49,383 nucleotides of DNA from CAYQQU01 sp964419545. Lineage in GTDB: Bacteria > Bacteroidota > Bacteroidia > Chitinophagales > Saprospiraceae. The stretch's first letter is position 1. The number at the start of each line of letters is the position of its first letter. A model generated the notes under the pieces. It did no database searches and was not told the DNA's origin. It saw nothing but the letters and a program-made list of their open reading frames with translations. The stretch lies in assembly GCA_964419545.1 (NCBI GenBank), contig CAYQQU010000044.1, positions 1-49,383 on the forward strand, in the 5' to 3' direction. Shown piece after piece: positions 32,465 through 42,108 of the stretch. The translations under genes and the position numbers were made by a program.

Positions 32465-34717
32465 TCAGTTCAGGATCAGCTTTTTGGTCGCCGCCGCCCC
32501 GCCGCTCTTCAATCGTACGAAATACAGGCCGCGCGGCAGTCCGGCTACCGGGAAGGTGATGTTTTCTCCGCGCCACTCCCGCCTTTGCAGCCGGCGCCCC
32601 GCCGCGTCGAACAATTCCAGCACCCGGGTTGAGCCGGCGCCGGACGGATCGATTTGCACCCGCACCTGATCAGTGGCGGGATTGGGAAATATCGCAAAGC
32701 GAGCAGCAGCTTTCGGCTCCACGGTCGGAAGCGCGGGGTCGATGACGAGGTCGGTAGTGTAGATGGAAAAACCGCCCCGGGCGTTGCCCACGACGAGGTC
32801 GAGGTAGCCATCCTGGTTCAGATCGCCCGGCGCCGGATAAGAGCGCTCGCCGACTCTGACGCCGTCGATGTATTCGTTGAGTAGGGTAAAGGAATCGTAA
32901 ATATTGGACTCGATATCCCCGTACAGTTCCAGTCGCCCGAAGCGCGTCCCCAGGATCATGCGCCATTCCCCTGCCTGCTCGAAAAAAGCAGGGACGCTGT
33001 AGCCGATGCTCGATCCCGAGACGCGGGCGTCTACCGAGCCGAGGAAGAAGTTGTTGGGCGCTGCTTCGGGATCGCCGTTGAAGGCGGGCGCCGAAGCAGA
33101 ACCGGTATTTTTAAAAAAATTGACGTTGCCGTTGCGCTCGCCGATGGCCAGGTCCGGCAGCCCGTCCCGGTCGATATCCACGATCGCCGGCGTACTGGCC
33201 AGGCCTACGTCGATGTCCTGCCAGGCGTATTGCCAGGGGCCGAAGGCCATGGGATTGCCCGGGCCGGCGGTATTTTCGGCGAAAAACAGCTTGCCGTAAT
33301 TCTCACCGACCAGAATATCGAGGTCGCCGTCGGCGTCCAGATCTCCGAAAGCCGGGGCAAAAGCGAAAGAAGTGGTGCTGAACTGGTTCATCCCCAGCCA
33401 ATCGTCATCGACCTGTTCGAATGCCGGGGCGTTCGCCGACCCCACGTTCAGGAATAAAAAGAGCCGGGGATCGCTGGCCCCGCCCGGCACGAATCCCGAA
33501 TAATTGCCCGCTACGATATCCGGCAGCCCGTCTCCGTTCACATCGGCGACAGCCGGCTGAGCGCCGTGCCCCAGGTCGACCATCTGTTCAACCAGGAAAT
33601 CGTCCTGCACGAACTCGAAAACGGGAATTTCGTCCGTATTGACATTCTGGTAGTACCAGGCTACCGCGTAGCTCGCTCCGTTGTCGGGTTCATTGGGCGA
33701 GGCCAGAAAATCGCGCTTGCCGTCATTGTTGAGATCCAGGTAAAAAGCCGCTGGAAAAACCGGTATGTCGACGGAGAAATCGTAAGCGGGGAAATAATTG
33801 TCCTGGTCGTTCAGCCAGGGCTGGGAGCAGGAACCGCCGTTAGACAGGAAAGAAAGATTGGTGAAAGAGATATCTCCGAGCACCAGCTCGCGGGGGCCGT
33901 CATTATTGGCGTCAAAAGTCAGCACCGTAGAGCCGACGTGCCGCGGGCCCCGTTGGTCGGGCGGGTCGGTAAACCCCTGTGCACATTCCGAAGGAGCCGC
34001 CGCCAGGTCGATGACCTCGCTGAGGCCGCTTTCGTAGATCCCGCCCCAACAATCGTCTTCCAGGACGAAGATCAGGCTGTCGCGCTCGTACCCCATCTCC
34101 ACCGATTGGTTGGCGTAGAACTCCAGGAAGCCGCCGTTGCTGGCGAAAGTAAGAATATCGAGGTCGCCGTCGCAGTCCAGATCATCCAGGGCCGGATAAT
34201 CGATATTGGAGATGTAGATGGGCGTTTCCCCTCCGGAAGTCAGCGGAAAGTAGAGCAAATTGAACGGCTTATCGAAAGTCACCCGCTCGAACGCCAGTCG
34301 GTCGTTATCGTCCCAATAGCCGCGATAGGCCATGATCCCGAAAGCCGGCGCGTCGGAAAAGCCGAAGAGGTCCATGACACCGTCGCCGTTATAATCGCGC
34401 AAGAGCACCCATTCGTCCACTTCCGGGAAGTTGGCCGCCAGTTCCGGAGCGTAGGTGTATTCGGTGGTATTGGGTTCGCCGCTATGCAGAAAAGGCAGGT
34501 GGACGCCGCCCAGCCGGTCGAAAACGTACAGATCCGGCTGACCGTCGTTATTGAGGTCGGCGCTGGAGAACTGCGGTCCGTTGAGGCCGCCGGCAAGCGG
34601 GTTGGCCAGCGGCTGACCGTCGATGAAAAAAGGCGCCGCCATTCGGTCCAGCTGTTGGCTCGACAGATAATTGCACAAAAGCAGCGACAGGAGAAAGAGG
34701 CTAATTCGCTTGGGCAT
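32465..34717 (-). CDS. VCBS/FG-GAP repeat protein with T9SS sorting domain
   Basis: 750 residues. Signal peptide 1-19 (LLSLLLCNYLSSQ). About nine calcium-binding FG-GAP/VCBS repeats run through the protein, seen as DLNNDGQPDLYVF, DYNGDGVMDLFGF, DCDGDLDILTF, DLNNDGKRDFLAS, DVNGDGLPDIVAG, DLDADGDLDILVG, DIDRDGLPDLAIG and DLNQDGYLDLVVG. The final 85 residues form a type A sorting domain (IFPNPATDQVRVQI, LELFDAAGRRLQ, GLYFVRLKSGG). Proteins like this are integrin-alpha-like beta-propellers exported by type IX secretion, usually for adhesion or matrix binding. The ATG at 34717 is preferred over an in-frame GTG two codons earlier. No catalytic domain is seen. Confidence 0.92.
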   Translation of the reverse strand: MPKRISLFLLSLLLCNYLSSQQLDRMAAPFFIDGQPLANPLAGGLNGPQFSSADLNNDGQPDLYVFDRLGGVHLPFLHSGEPNTTEYTYAPELAANFPEVDEWVLLRDYNGDGVMDLFGFSDAPAFGIMAYRGYWDDNDRLAFERVTFDKPFNLLYFPLTSGGETPIYISNIDYPALDDLDCDGDLDILTFASNGGFLEFYANQSVEMGYERDSLIFVLEDDCWGGIYESGLSEVIDLAAAPSECAQGFTDPPDQRGPRHVGSTVLTFDANNDGPRELVLGDISFTNLSFLSNGGSCSQPWLNDQDNYFPAYDFSVDIPVFPAAFYLDLNNDGKRDFLASPNEPDNGASYAVAWYYQNVNTDEIPVFEFVQDDFLVEQMVDLGHGAQPAVADVNGDGLPDIVAGNYSGFVPGGASDPRLFLFLNVGSANAPAFEQVDDDWLGMNQFSTTSFAFAPAFGDLDADGDLDILVGENYGKLFFAENTAGPGNPMAFGPWQYAWQDIDVGLASTPAIVDIDRDGLPDLAIGERNGNVNFFKNTGSASAPAFNGDPEAAPNNFFLGSVDARVSGSSIGYSVPAFFEQAGEWRMILGTRFGRLELYGDIESNIYDSFTLLNEYIDGVRVGERSYPAPGDLNQDGYLDLVVGNARGGFSIYTTDLVIDPALPTVEPKAAARFAIFPNPATDQVRVQIDPSGAGSTRVLELFDAAGRRLQRREWRGENITFPVAGLPRGLYFVRLKSGGAAATKKLILN

Positions 34718-34811
34718 TTTCACAAAAGGAAGTTTGGTGAATAGTTGATTTCTTTGTTTATTGACCGGCTATCGGGGTTTCCATATGATTTCAAAGGTAT
34801 AAAAAGCGAAG

Positions 34812-36857
34812 ATGAAAATCCGTCACCTCCTTTCCTTTCTGTTGGTTTGTATCTCCTTTCTATACGCCGGCGGGCAGTCTGATTCCCTCGCCATCGTTGC
34901 TTCCCCCATTCCGCTTCCGGAATACACCCTCACTGCCGAACGCGGCCGGCTCGTTTTCAGCAGTGAGACGGAAGACGGCCTCGCCCGCCTCACCATCAAC
35001 GGCGCAGAACAGAACTTACCATTCAGCGACGGGCGGGCATATCTCGACCGGGAGGCTTCGCCGGCCGGCGAGCTGCTGCTGATCAACAACCCTTCGGAGC
35101 GCAGTTACCGGCTTTTTCACCTTTCGACCAATAACGAAGGGACGCCCCGGCTGCGCCGCATTCCCATGTGGCTGTCGGTGGCGCCTCCGCTGATCGCCAT
35201 TTTTTTAGCGCTGATCGCCAAGGAGGTAGTCGTCTCCCTTTTCGTAGGCGTCTGGACCGGCGCATTTATCGCCGGCGGCATGCGGATCGACTCCCCGTAC
35301 TATTTCCTGCTCAGCTTCTGGCAAGCAGTGGAGCGCTACGTGATCCAGGCGCTCAACGATAGCGGTCACCTGGCGGTTATTGTCTTTTCCATACTCATTG
35401 GCGGCATGGTGGCCATCATCTCCCGCAACGGCGGCATGGCCGGCATCGTCCAGGCTCTGTCGCGCTACGCCCGATCGCCGCGCAGCGCCCAGTTCATCAC
35501 CTGGCTGCTGGGCGTCGCCATCTTTTTCGATGACTACGCCAACACGCTGATCGTAGGCAATACCATGCGCTCGGTGACCGACCGCTTTCGGGTTTCCCGC
35601 GAAAAACTGGCGTATATCGTCGACAGCACCGCAGCGCCGGTATCGGCGGTGGCGTTCATCACGACCTGGATCGGTGCGGAGCTCGGCTACATCGACGACG
35701 GCATCCGCCTGCTGGAAGGTTTTGATACCGGCCTCACCCCTTACGGCATCTTTCTGGCTTCCTTGAAATATTCTTTTTATCCGGTTTTCACCCTGATCTT
35801 TATCCTGATGCTCGTCTACACCCGCCGCGACTACGGCCCGATGCACCAGGCGGAGTTCCGGGCCCGACACAAAGGACAGGTCTACCGCCAGCCGACCGAG
35901 GCGGCCGTCAACTCTGAGGTTGAAGACCTCGATCCCGTGCCCGGCGCCCCCCTGAAATGGTACAACGCCTTTATCCCCGTCGCCCTGGTCATCTTAATGA
36001 CCATTTTCGGCCTTATCGATAGCGGGATGGCCGCCTGTTACGGGCGCCTGCTGGAAACCGGAACCCCACCCGCCAGTCAAAGCTGGGGTGATACCTGGGC
36101 CGCTCTGGGCGGTCTTACGGCCGACCGGCCTTCTTTTTTCATGAAAATAGGAGTATTGATCGGCAGCGCCGACTCTTACGTGGCTTTATTATGGGCGTCG
36201 CTGACCGGTACGGCGGCCGCCATCCTGCTGACGATCGGCGGCAGGATCATGCGGCTCAACGACACCATCGGCACTATGGTCACTGGTTTCAAGACCATGC
36301 TCCCGGCACTGCTCATCCTCACCCTGGCCTGGTCTTTGGCCGCCACGACGGAGGAACTGCACACCGCCGTCTATCTGACCTCGGCCCTGCAGGGCAGCAT
36401 CAACCCGTATTTCATGCCCCCCATCGTATTTGTACTGGCCGCCGCCATTTCTTTTTCCACGGGCTCCAGCTGGAGCACCATGGCTATCCTCTACCCCATC
36501 GCGATCCCGACTACCTGGGCCATCTGCCAATCCCAGGGCTTCGATCCCGACCTGAGCCTGGAGCTGCTGCTGAACGTAATCGCTACCGTGCTGGCCGCAT
36601 CGGTGCTGGGCGACCATTGCTCGCCCATCTCCGATACCACCATCCTCAGTTCGCTGGCATCCGATTGTCACCACATCGATCACGTGCGCACCCAGCTGCC
36701 GTATGCCTTGACGGTAGGCGCCGTGAGTCTGATCGCAGGCGGCCTTTCCACCTACCTGGGCGGCGGATGGCTGATCAGCTTCCTACTGCTGCTGATCGGC
36801 CTCGGCGTACTTTTCACGGTCGTATGGCGGTTGGGCAAAAAAGTCGAAGACGGATGA
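34812..36857 (+). CDS. NhaC-family Na+/H+ antiporter with N-terminal extracytoplasmic domain
   Basis: 681 residues. A signal-like segment (1-20) and a short beta-rich extracytoplasmic stretch (about 22-108: LVFSSETEDGLARLTING and similar) come before the antiporter. From about 118 on there are some 11-12 membrane segments with NhaC signatures: FFDDYANTLIVGNTMR, STAAPVSAVAFITTWIG, and late in the protein SVLGDHCSPISDTTILSS. NhaC proteins exchange Na+ for H+; the substrate may differ. The added N-terminal domain is unusual for the family and has no recognised homology. It ends directly against the convergent zinc-ribbon gene. Confidence 0.88.
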   Translation: MKIRHLLSFLLVCISFLYAGGQSDSLAIVASPIPLPEYTLTAERGRLVFSSETEDGLARLTINGAEQNLPFSDGRAYLDREASPAGELLLINNPSERSYRLFHLSTNNEGTPRLRRIPMWLSVAPPLIAIFLALIAKEVVVSLFVGVWTGAFIAGGMRIDSPYYFLLSFWQAVERYVIQALNDSGHLAVIVFSILIGGMVAIISRNGGMAGIVQALSRYARSPRSAQFITWLLGVAIFFDDYANTLIVGNTMRSVTDRFRVSREKLAYIVDSTAAPVSAVAFITTWIGAELGYIDDGIRLLEGFDTGLTPYGIFLASLKYSFYPVFTLIFILMLVYTRRDYGPMHQAEFRARHKGQVYRQPTEAAVNSEVEDLDPVPGAPLKWYNAFIPVALVILMTIFGLIDSGMAACYGRLLETGTPPASQSWGDTWAALGGLTADRPSFFMKIGVLIGSADSYVALLWASLTGTAAAILLTIGGRIMRLNDTIGTMVTGFKTMLPALLILTLAWSLAATTEELHTAVYLTSALQGSINPYFMPPIVFVLAAAISFSTGSSWSTMAILYPIAIPTTWAICQSQGFDPDLSLELLLNVIATVLAASVLGDHCSPISDTTILSSLASDCHHIDHVRTQLPYALTVGAVSLIAGGLSTYLGGGWLISFLLLLIGLGVLFTVVWRLGKKVEDG

Positions 36858-37694
36858 TCACAGTTCGAGCATCATCGACCGGATGCGCCTGAGCAGTTTG
36901 AGTATTTTGAGATTCAACGAAGGATTGACGTTGAAGAAGTAGCCGTTGATCGTAATCCAGTCTTCTTTGCGCAGGATCTCCCGCAAAGCAAAAAATTCCA
37001 CCTCGCGGGCTTTTTCCAGCTGCGCTTTCCAGTATATGGCCCGTTCGGTAAATGCGAAGCCATCTTTTCCGGTGCCGAAAAGCGTCTGGTCGCAGATCAA
37101 CAAAATGCGTTCGTTTTTGTCGGGGAACAAAAACGATTTGCCGGCATTGCGCAACATGTCGATGGGCATTTTCAGAAAATCGGTATAATAAGTTTCTTCT
37201 TCTTTGTCCAACTGCAGGTAGTCGAGCACCATCTGATACAGGTCGACGGTTTCCCATTCCGCCTGTTGGTATTTCAGAATGGCTTCCGGCAGCGGGATAG
37301 GATTGAGGTCCTGACAATGATGAATGATAAAATAATCGAGCAATTCGTCATTGGTCGCCTCCAGCCGCTGGTTGACGGTGCGGCCTTCGGGCGCTTCGAG
37401 GCGCGCCAGGTGGGCGGCCAGCTGTTCGGCGCGGCGTTGCAGCATATCGCGAAAGCCCGAGGCGTACAACCTTTCGGCGTACTCCGGGTAGCGCTCCGGG
37501 TCGTGTTCCTGTTCCAGGCGCCGGCGCAGGGCCTCGAAAAACTGATCCACGACCTGCTGCTCCACATTGCCGCGCAGATCGAGGCGAGGGGCTTCCGCCG
37601 GCCGGGGCGGAGGCTCCGGCGGTTGTTTGACCCCGCAATGGAAACAAAAGCGGGCGCCCGGCGGTAGTTCGGTCTGACAATTGACGCATTTCAT
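36858..37694 (-). CDS. Zinc-ribbon protein, unknown function
   Basis: 278 residues. An N-terminal zinc ribbon with C3, C6, C17 and C20 is followed by a Pro-rich linker (about 22-35) and a mainly helical body of about 230 residues, with EQQVVDQFFEALRRRLEQEHD near the start and ILRKEDWITINGYFFNV near the end. I recognise no family for the body. The ATG at 37694 gives the ribbon at the N-terminus; an earlier in-frame ATG adds 16 residues. The stop abuts the antiporter stop with no gap. Likely cytosolic. Confidence 0.78.
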   Translation of the reverse strand: MKCVNCQTELPPGARFCFHCGVKQPPEPPPRPAEAPRLDLRGNVEQQVVDQFFEALRRRLEQEHDPERYPEYAERLYASGFRDMLQRRAEQLAAHLARLEAPEGRTVNQRLEATNDELLDYFIIHHCQDLNPIPLPEAILKYQQAEWETVDLYQMVLDYLQLDKEEETYYTDFLKMPIDMLRNAGKSFLFPDKNERILLICDQTLFGTGKDGFAFTERAIYWKAQLEKAREVEFFALREILRKEDWITINGYFFNVNPSLNLKILKLLRRIRSMMLEL

Positions 37695-37773
37695 GACCCC
37701 GAAAAATAAGAAATTATGAACGTTATCCGGTAGATGAACCAATTAGCGGCTTCCTTGTTGTTCGAAATACATC

Positions 37774-37962
37774 ATGGGTAAACAAAGAAAAAAAAGAGAT
37801 TTACCGGCCAAAACCTGCGTGCAGTGCGGCCGGCCTTTCACCTGGCGGAAAAAATGGGAAAAAGTGTGGGAGGAAGTGAAATACTGCAGCCGGCGGTGCC
37901 GACGGGAAGCACGCGCCGGGAATGCGTACCAGGTTAGCTTCCCTGAAATCGAAAAACAATGA
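37774..37962 (+). CDS. DUF2256 zinc-ribbon protein
   Basis: 62 residues. The DUF2256 pattern is complete: TCVQCGRPFTWRKKWEKVW and YCSRRCRREA with C15, C18, C38 and C42. The family is small, basic and of unknown function, and may bind nucleic acid or act in metal handling. The stop overlaps the cytochrome oxidase subunit III start by four bases (ATGA), so the two are translationally coupled. Confidence 0.9.
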   Translation: MGKQRKKRDLPAKTCVQCGRPFTWRKKWEKVWEEVKYCSRRCRREARAGNAYQVSFPEIEKQ

Positions 37963-38594
37963 ATTCCGTGAGCGGAGAATCAAGTCAGGACCAAGAATTT
38001 AACGAATACGAGAACTTTGCGTTCCACCCCTATAACGTATTGCTGATTTTGGTTTTGTTCAGCATTACAGCCTTATTTCTCGCTTTTTCGGCGGCCTTCA
38101 TTTACACCCGCGTACAAAGCGACCTTCCGCCTTTGCGCCTGCCCAATATCTTTTTGTTCAATACGCTGATCTTGCTGGCCAGCAGTGCGACAATGGTTTG
38201 GGCCAAACGCGCTTACCAGACGGATCAGACCAGAAATTACCAGCGGGCGCTCTGGGCCACCATCATTCTTTCGCTGGTGTTTATGGCGGCGCAGTTTATC
38301 GGCTGGCAGCACCTCTTTGCCCGACAGATCTACATCAACACCGACAACTCGGCCGGTTATCTGTACGTCATCTCCGGCCTGCACTTCGCCCACGTCATTG
38401 CCGGATTGCCATTTCTGGGGCTCTTCCTGTGGCGGGCGCGCAAAGACATGCGGGAGCCGGTCAGCGTACTGGTCTATTTTTCCGATCCCGAAAAACGGCT
38501 GAAATTGCGGCTGCTCACCATTTACTGGCATTTCCTGGACGGCCTCTGGGTCTACCTCGTCCTCTTCTTCTGGATCAATTACCTGTTGCGCTAA
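37959..38594 (+). CDS. Cytochrome c oxidase subunit III-like protein
   Basis: 211 residues with about five membrane segments. Family features are the ALFLAFSAAFIYTR segment, WQHLF, the GLHFAHVIAG helix with the conserved His, and the terminal TIYWHFLDGLWVYLVLFFW. These are the marks of heme-copper oxidase subunit III, which lines the oxygen entry route of the terminal oxidase. Subunits I and II are not in the window. Coupled to DUF2256 by a four-base overlap. Confidence 0.92.
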   Translation: MNSVSGESSQDQEFNEYENFAFHPYNVLLILVLFSITALFLAFSAAFIYTRVQSDLPPLRLPNIFLFNTLILLASSATMVWAKRAYQTDQTRNYQRALWATIILSLVFMAAQFIGWQHLFARQIYINTDNSAGYLYVISGLHFAHVIAGLPFLGLFLWRARKDMREPVSVLVYFSDPEKRLKLRLLTIYWHFLDGLWVYLVLFFWINYLLR

Positions 38595-38639
38595 AAAAAG
38601 CGAGCTCGGTTGCACCTAGTTTAGTTGCTGCACAGGTAT

Positions 38640-38647
38640 TATCTTTG
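38640..38647 (+). promoter_or_regulatory. -7 box TATCTTTG for purL
   Basis: Perfect TAnnTTTG, 44 bases before the purL ATG at 38692. A TTTA at 38620-38623 may act as a weak -33 element. It implies a leader of about 35 bases. Confidence 0.55.
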
Positions 38648-38691
38648 TGGCTTTACAATCCGACCGGAGTGTCTAAAACTACCCTCTGCCG

Positions 38692-40935
38692 ATGGCAACC
38701 ACCGAAGTGCAGGTAACTGTAGAAACCGCGAAAGCGCTGGGCCTTACCGCCGAAGAATTTGAACAGATCATCCAGATCATGGGTCGAACGCCCAACTTTA
38801 CCGAACTGAGCGTTTATTCGGTCATGTGGTCTGAACATTGCTCTTACAAAAACTCCATTTACTGGCTCAAGACCCTGCCCCGCGAAGGCGGCCGGCTGCT
38901 GGTCGGCGCCGGGGAAGAAAACGCCGGGCTGGTCGACATCGGCGACGGGCTGGCCTGCGCCTTCAAGATAGAGTCGCACAACCACCCTTCGGCGCTGGAG
39001 CCCTATCAGGGCGCCGCTACGGGTGTGGGCGGCATCCATCGCGACATCTTCACGATGGGAGCCCGTCCGATCGCTGCGCTCAACTCGCTGCGCTTCGGCG
39101 ATATCGACATTCCGCACATGCGCCACCTCGTGCAGGGCGTGGTGCGCGGCATCGGCGACTACGGCAATTGCTTCGGCGTCCCTACCGTCGGCGGCGAGGT
39201 CTACTTCCATCCCAGCTACAACCAGAACATCCTGGTCAACGCCATGTCGGTGGGCACCGTCCGGGTAGGTGAAACGGTCTCCGCGCGGGCCGACGGCCCC
39301 GGCAATCCGGTCTTCATCGTGGGCTCGGCAACCGGAAAGGACGGCATCCACGGCGCTACTTTTGCTTCGGCTGACCTGACGGAGGATTCCAGCGAAGACC
39401 TGCCTGCCGTACAGGTGGGCGACCCCTTCCAGGAAAAGCTGTTGCTCGAAGCTACCCTGGAAGCTATCCGCACCGACGCCATCGTCGGCATGCAGGACAT
39501 GGGCGCCGCCGGCATCGCGTGTTCCACCTCGGAGATGAGCGCCCGCAGTGGCACCGGAATGCGGATCGACCTCGACAAAGTGCCCACCCGGCAGCTCAAT
39601 ATGCAGGGCTGGGAGATCCTGCTGTCCGAAAGCCAGGAACGCATGCTGATCGTCGGCAAAAAGGGACAGGAAGCGGTGCTCAAAGCCGTTTTCGAAAAAT
39701 GGGACCTCGTGTGCGAACCCATCGGCGAAGTGACAGATACCGGACGCCTGGAATTTTTCCAGAACGGTGAGCTCGTAGCCGACCTCGCCGCCGAACCGCT
39801 GGTGCTGGGCGGCGGCGCTCCCGTATACCAACGCGACTACCAACGCCCGGCCTACCAGGATAAAATTGCGGCGTTCGACCCGCAGGCCATTCCGGAACCG
39901 GACGACTATCCGGCAACGGCGCGGCAGTTGTGCAGCTCTCCCAACCTCGTGTCCAGGCGCTGGGTCTACGAACAGTACGACAGCATGGTGCGCACCAATA
40001 CCATGACCACCAATGCGCCCTCCGACGCCGCCGTCGTGCGGGTCAAGGATTCGCAGAAAGCCCTGGTGCTGACAACCGACTGCAACTCGGCTTATGTCTA
40101 TGCCGATCCTTACGTCGGCGCCATGATCGCCGTGGCCGAAGCCGCCCGCAACATCGTCTGCACCGGCGGCGAACCGGTGGCCATCACCAATTGCCTGAAT
40201 TTCGGCAACCCCTACCAGCCCGGCGTTTACTGGCAGTTCGTCAACGCCATCAAAGGCATGGGCGAAGCCTGCCGCAAATTCGACACCCCCGTCACCGGAG
40301 GCAACGTCAGCTTTTACAACCAGTCGGTATTCAAAGACCGCACCGAACCGGTCAACCCCACGCCTACCATCGGCATGCTGGGCGTCATCGACAACTTGTC
40401 GCACCATACCACGCTCGACTTCAAGGCGGCCGGCCATCAGATCTACATGATCGGATCGCCGAGCAACGACCTGGGCAGCTCGGAATACCTGCGTTTTATC
40501 CACGGCGTAGCCCATTCGCCGGCCCCTGCGTTCGACCTGGAGGAGGAGCACCTGCTGCAGCTCAAACTGAAAGGACTGATCCGGGAAGGACTGATCGCTT
40601 CGGCGCACGACGTCTCCGAAGGCGGGCTGTTTCTCACCCTGCTGGAAAGCGCCATGGTCAACGAGCTCGGTTTCGATATCGAAACCGACGTGCACTTCCG
40701 CAAAGACGCCTATTTGTTCGGCGAAGGACAAAGCCGTATCGTTATTTCGGTAGCCGGAGAAAAGGAGGATGCTATGATCAACTATCTGAATTCCAACAAC
40801 GTTTCCTTTACTAGGTTGGGAGAAGTGACCGAGGCCCGGCTGCAGATCGACGCGGAGGACTTCGGCGGCATAGACAGCTGGAAAGCGAATTACGACCAGT
40901 TGCTGGCGGAGAAAATGAGCGCCACAACCGATTGA
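38692..40935 (+). CDS. purL: Phosphoribosylformylglycinamidine synthase subunit PurL
   Basis: 747 residues, the small PurL type that works with PurS and PurQ. Diagnostic segments are MWSEHCSYKNS, FKIESHNHPSALEPYQGAATG, GMQDMGAAGIACS, CNFGNP-like NCLNFGNPYQPGVYW and GGNVSFYN. It uses ATP and glutamine-derived ammonia to convert FGAR to FGAM in purine synthesis. purS and purQ are not adjacent, while purM lies about 6 kb downstream on the other strand. Single-gene unit with its own promoter box. Confidence 0.96.
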   Translation: MATTEVQVTVETAKALGLTAEEFEQIIQIMGRTPNFTELSVYSVMWSEHCSYKNSIYWLKTLPREGGRLLVGAGEENAGLVDIGDGLACAFKIESHNHPSALEPYQGAATGVGGIHRDIFTMGARPIAALNSLRFGDIDIPHMRHLVQGVVRGIGDYGNCFGVPTVGGEVYFHPSYNQNILVNAMSVGTVRVGETVSARADGPGNPVFIVGSATGKDGIHGATFASADLTEDSSEDLPAVQVGDPFQEKLLLEATLEAIRTDAIVGMQDMGAAGIACSTSEMSARSGTGMRIDLDKVPTRQLNMQGWEILLSESQERMLIVGKKGQEAVLKAVFEKWDLVCEPIGEVTDTGRLEFFQNGELVADLAAEPLVLGGGAPVYQRDYQRPAYQDKIAAFDPQAIPEPDDYPATARQLCSSPNLVSRRWVYEQYDSMVRTNTMTTNAPSDAAVVRVKDSQKALVLTTDCNSAYVYADPYVGAMIAVAEAARNIVCTGGEPVAITNCLNFGNPYQPGVYWQFVNAIKGMGEACRKFDTPVTGGNVSFYNQSVFKDRTEPVNPTPTIGMLGVIDNLSHHTTLDFKAAGHQIYMIGSPSNDLGSSEYLRFIHGVAHSPAPAFDLEEEHLLQLKLKGLIREGLIASAHDVSEGGLFLTLLESAMVNELGFDIETDVHFRKDAYLFGEGQSRIVISVAGEKEDAMINYLNSNNVSFTRLGEVTEARLQIDAEDFGGIDSWKANYDQLLAEKMSATTD

Positions 40936-40986
40936 TAGATAAACACCGCATTGCCAACCATCTGCTAAAATAAAATCCTATCGGAC

Positions 40987-42108
40987 ATGAAACATTTACT
41001 TTCTTTCTCCTTAGTACTCGCCCTGGCAGTCGCCGCCTGGAACTGTACATCGCAAGTAGAAGGAACCCATATCACGGGTGTCGTCAAAGGCGCCGAAAAT
41101 CTACAGGTATACCTCGACCGGGTCGTCATCGGCAAAGCCAACGCCGTACTTTCCAAAGCCGCCATCGGCAGTGACGGCAGTTTCCGCCTCGAATTCCCGG
41201 AAGGACTGGAACCCGGCGTCTACAACCTGCGCATCGGCGCCAAAAAGGCCAACCTGGTGCTGGACGGCGCCGAAGAAGTAGTCGACATCCAGGGCGAACT
41301 AGGCAACCTGGAACGCTACGATTTTCAGGTATCCGGATCAGCCGACAGCCGGACTTTCGCGGAGCTGATGCGCGGCCTGGTGGAACGCCGGTATTCCGCC
41401 GATAATATCCGTACCTTCGTCGATACCACGAGCAATCCCACCCTCGGCGCCTACGTCGCTTACCGCTCCCTGGGCGGCAACTACCAATTCCTGGACATCC
41501 AGAAGACCGCCCAGAAAAAACTGGCGCAGGCCGATCCCGGCTCGGAAATGGCCGCGGAATACGGTAAATACATCGGTTTTATCGAGCAGCAGTACCTCTC
41601 ACGCCAGGCCCAGGAAAAGATAAAAGTAGGCCAGCCGGCCCCCGATATTTCCCTGCCCGACCCCGACGGCAAAGAATACTCCCTTTCCGACCTGAAAGGC
41701 AAAATTGTTTTGCTCGACTTCTGGGCCAGCTGGTGCGGCCCCTGCCGCCGGGAAAATCCCAACGTCGTCGAGGTGTATAAAAAATACCGCGACCAGGGGT
41801 TCACCGTGTTCAGCGTTTCGCTCGACGGCGTCGACTCGCGCACCCTCGCCCGCATGGGCGGCGACGCCGAGAAAGCCGAACAGATGAAGAATATTTCCAA
41901 GCAGCGCTGGGAACAAGCTATCGATCAGGATAACCTGATCTGGGATTACCACGTCAGTGATCTCAAAAAATGGGAATCCCAGCCGGCGGCATTGTACGGC
42001 GTACGCAGCATTCCCAAAGCGTTCCTCATCGACCGCGAAGGAAAGATCGCCGCCGTGGGCGTGCGCGGGGCCGCCATGATCGAGCAGGAACTTCAGAAGT
42101 TGCTCTGA
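40987..42108 (+). CDS. TlpA-like thioredoxin lipoprotein with DUF4369-like N-terminus
   Basis: 373 residues. Lipoprotein signal with Cys20 (AAWNC). The N-terminal half (about 25-150) is a beta-rich DUF4369-like domain (THITGVVKGAENLQVYLDR). The C-terminal half is a TlpA thioredoxin domain with the redox pair C250 and C253 (WCGPCRREN). The cis-Pro and the RSIPKAFLIDREGKI ending are also present. These proteins act in the periplasm as thiol reductants, for example in cytochrome c maturation. It overlaps the convergent methyltransferase gene by 16 bases. Confidence 0.92.
   Translation: MKHLLSFSLVLALAVAAWNCTSQVEGTHITGVVKGAENLQVYLDRVVIGKANAVLSKAAIGSDGSFRLEFPEGLEPGVYNLRIGAKKANLVLDGAEEVVDIQGELGNLERYDFQVSGSADSRTFAELMRGLVERRYSADNIRTFVDTTSNPTLGAYVAYRSLGGNYQFLDIQKTAQKKLAQADPGSEMAAEYGKYIGFIEQQYLSRQAQEKIKVGQPAPDISLPDPDGKEYSLSDLKGKIVLLDFWASWCGPCRRENPNVVEVYKKYRDQGFTVFSVSLDGVDSRTLARMGGDAEKAEQMKNISKQRWEQAIDQDNLIWDYHVSDLKKWESQPAALYGVRSIPKAFLIDREGKIAAVGVRGAAMIEQELQKLL

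Noticed and set aside
33566..34744. 392-codon open frame antisense to the VCBS-repeat gene
   Set aside because: The Asp-rich repeats of the true gene produce Val/Ile/Gly-rich antisense frames. No signal peptide or domain.
38653..40731. Very long open frame antisense to purL, over 690 codons
   Set aside because: The plus-strand frame is a complete PurL with all family motifs. The antisense translation has no recognisable domain, and its openness follows from the high GC at third positions.
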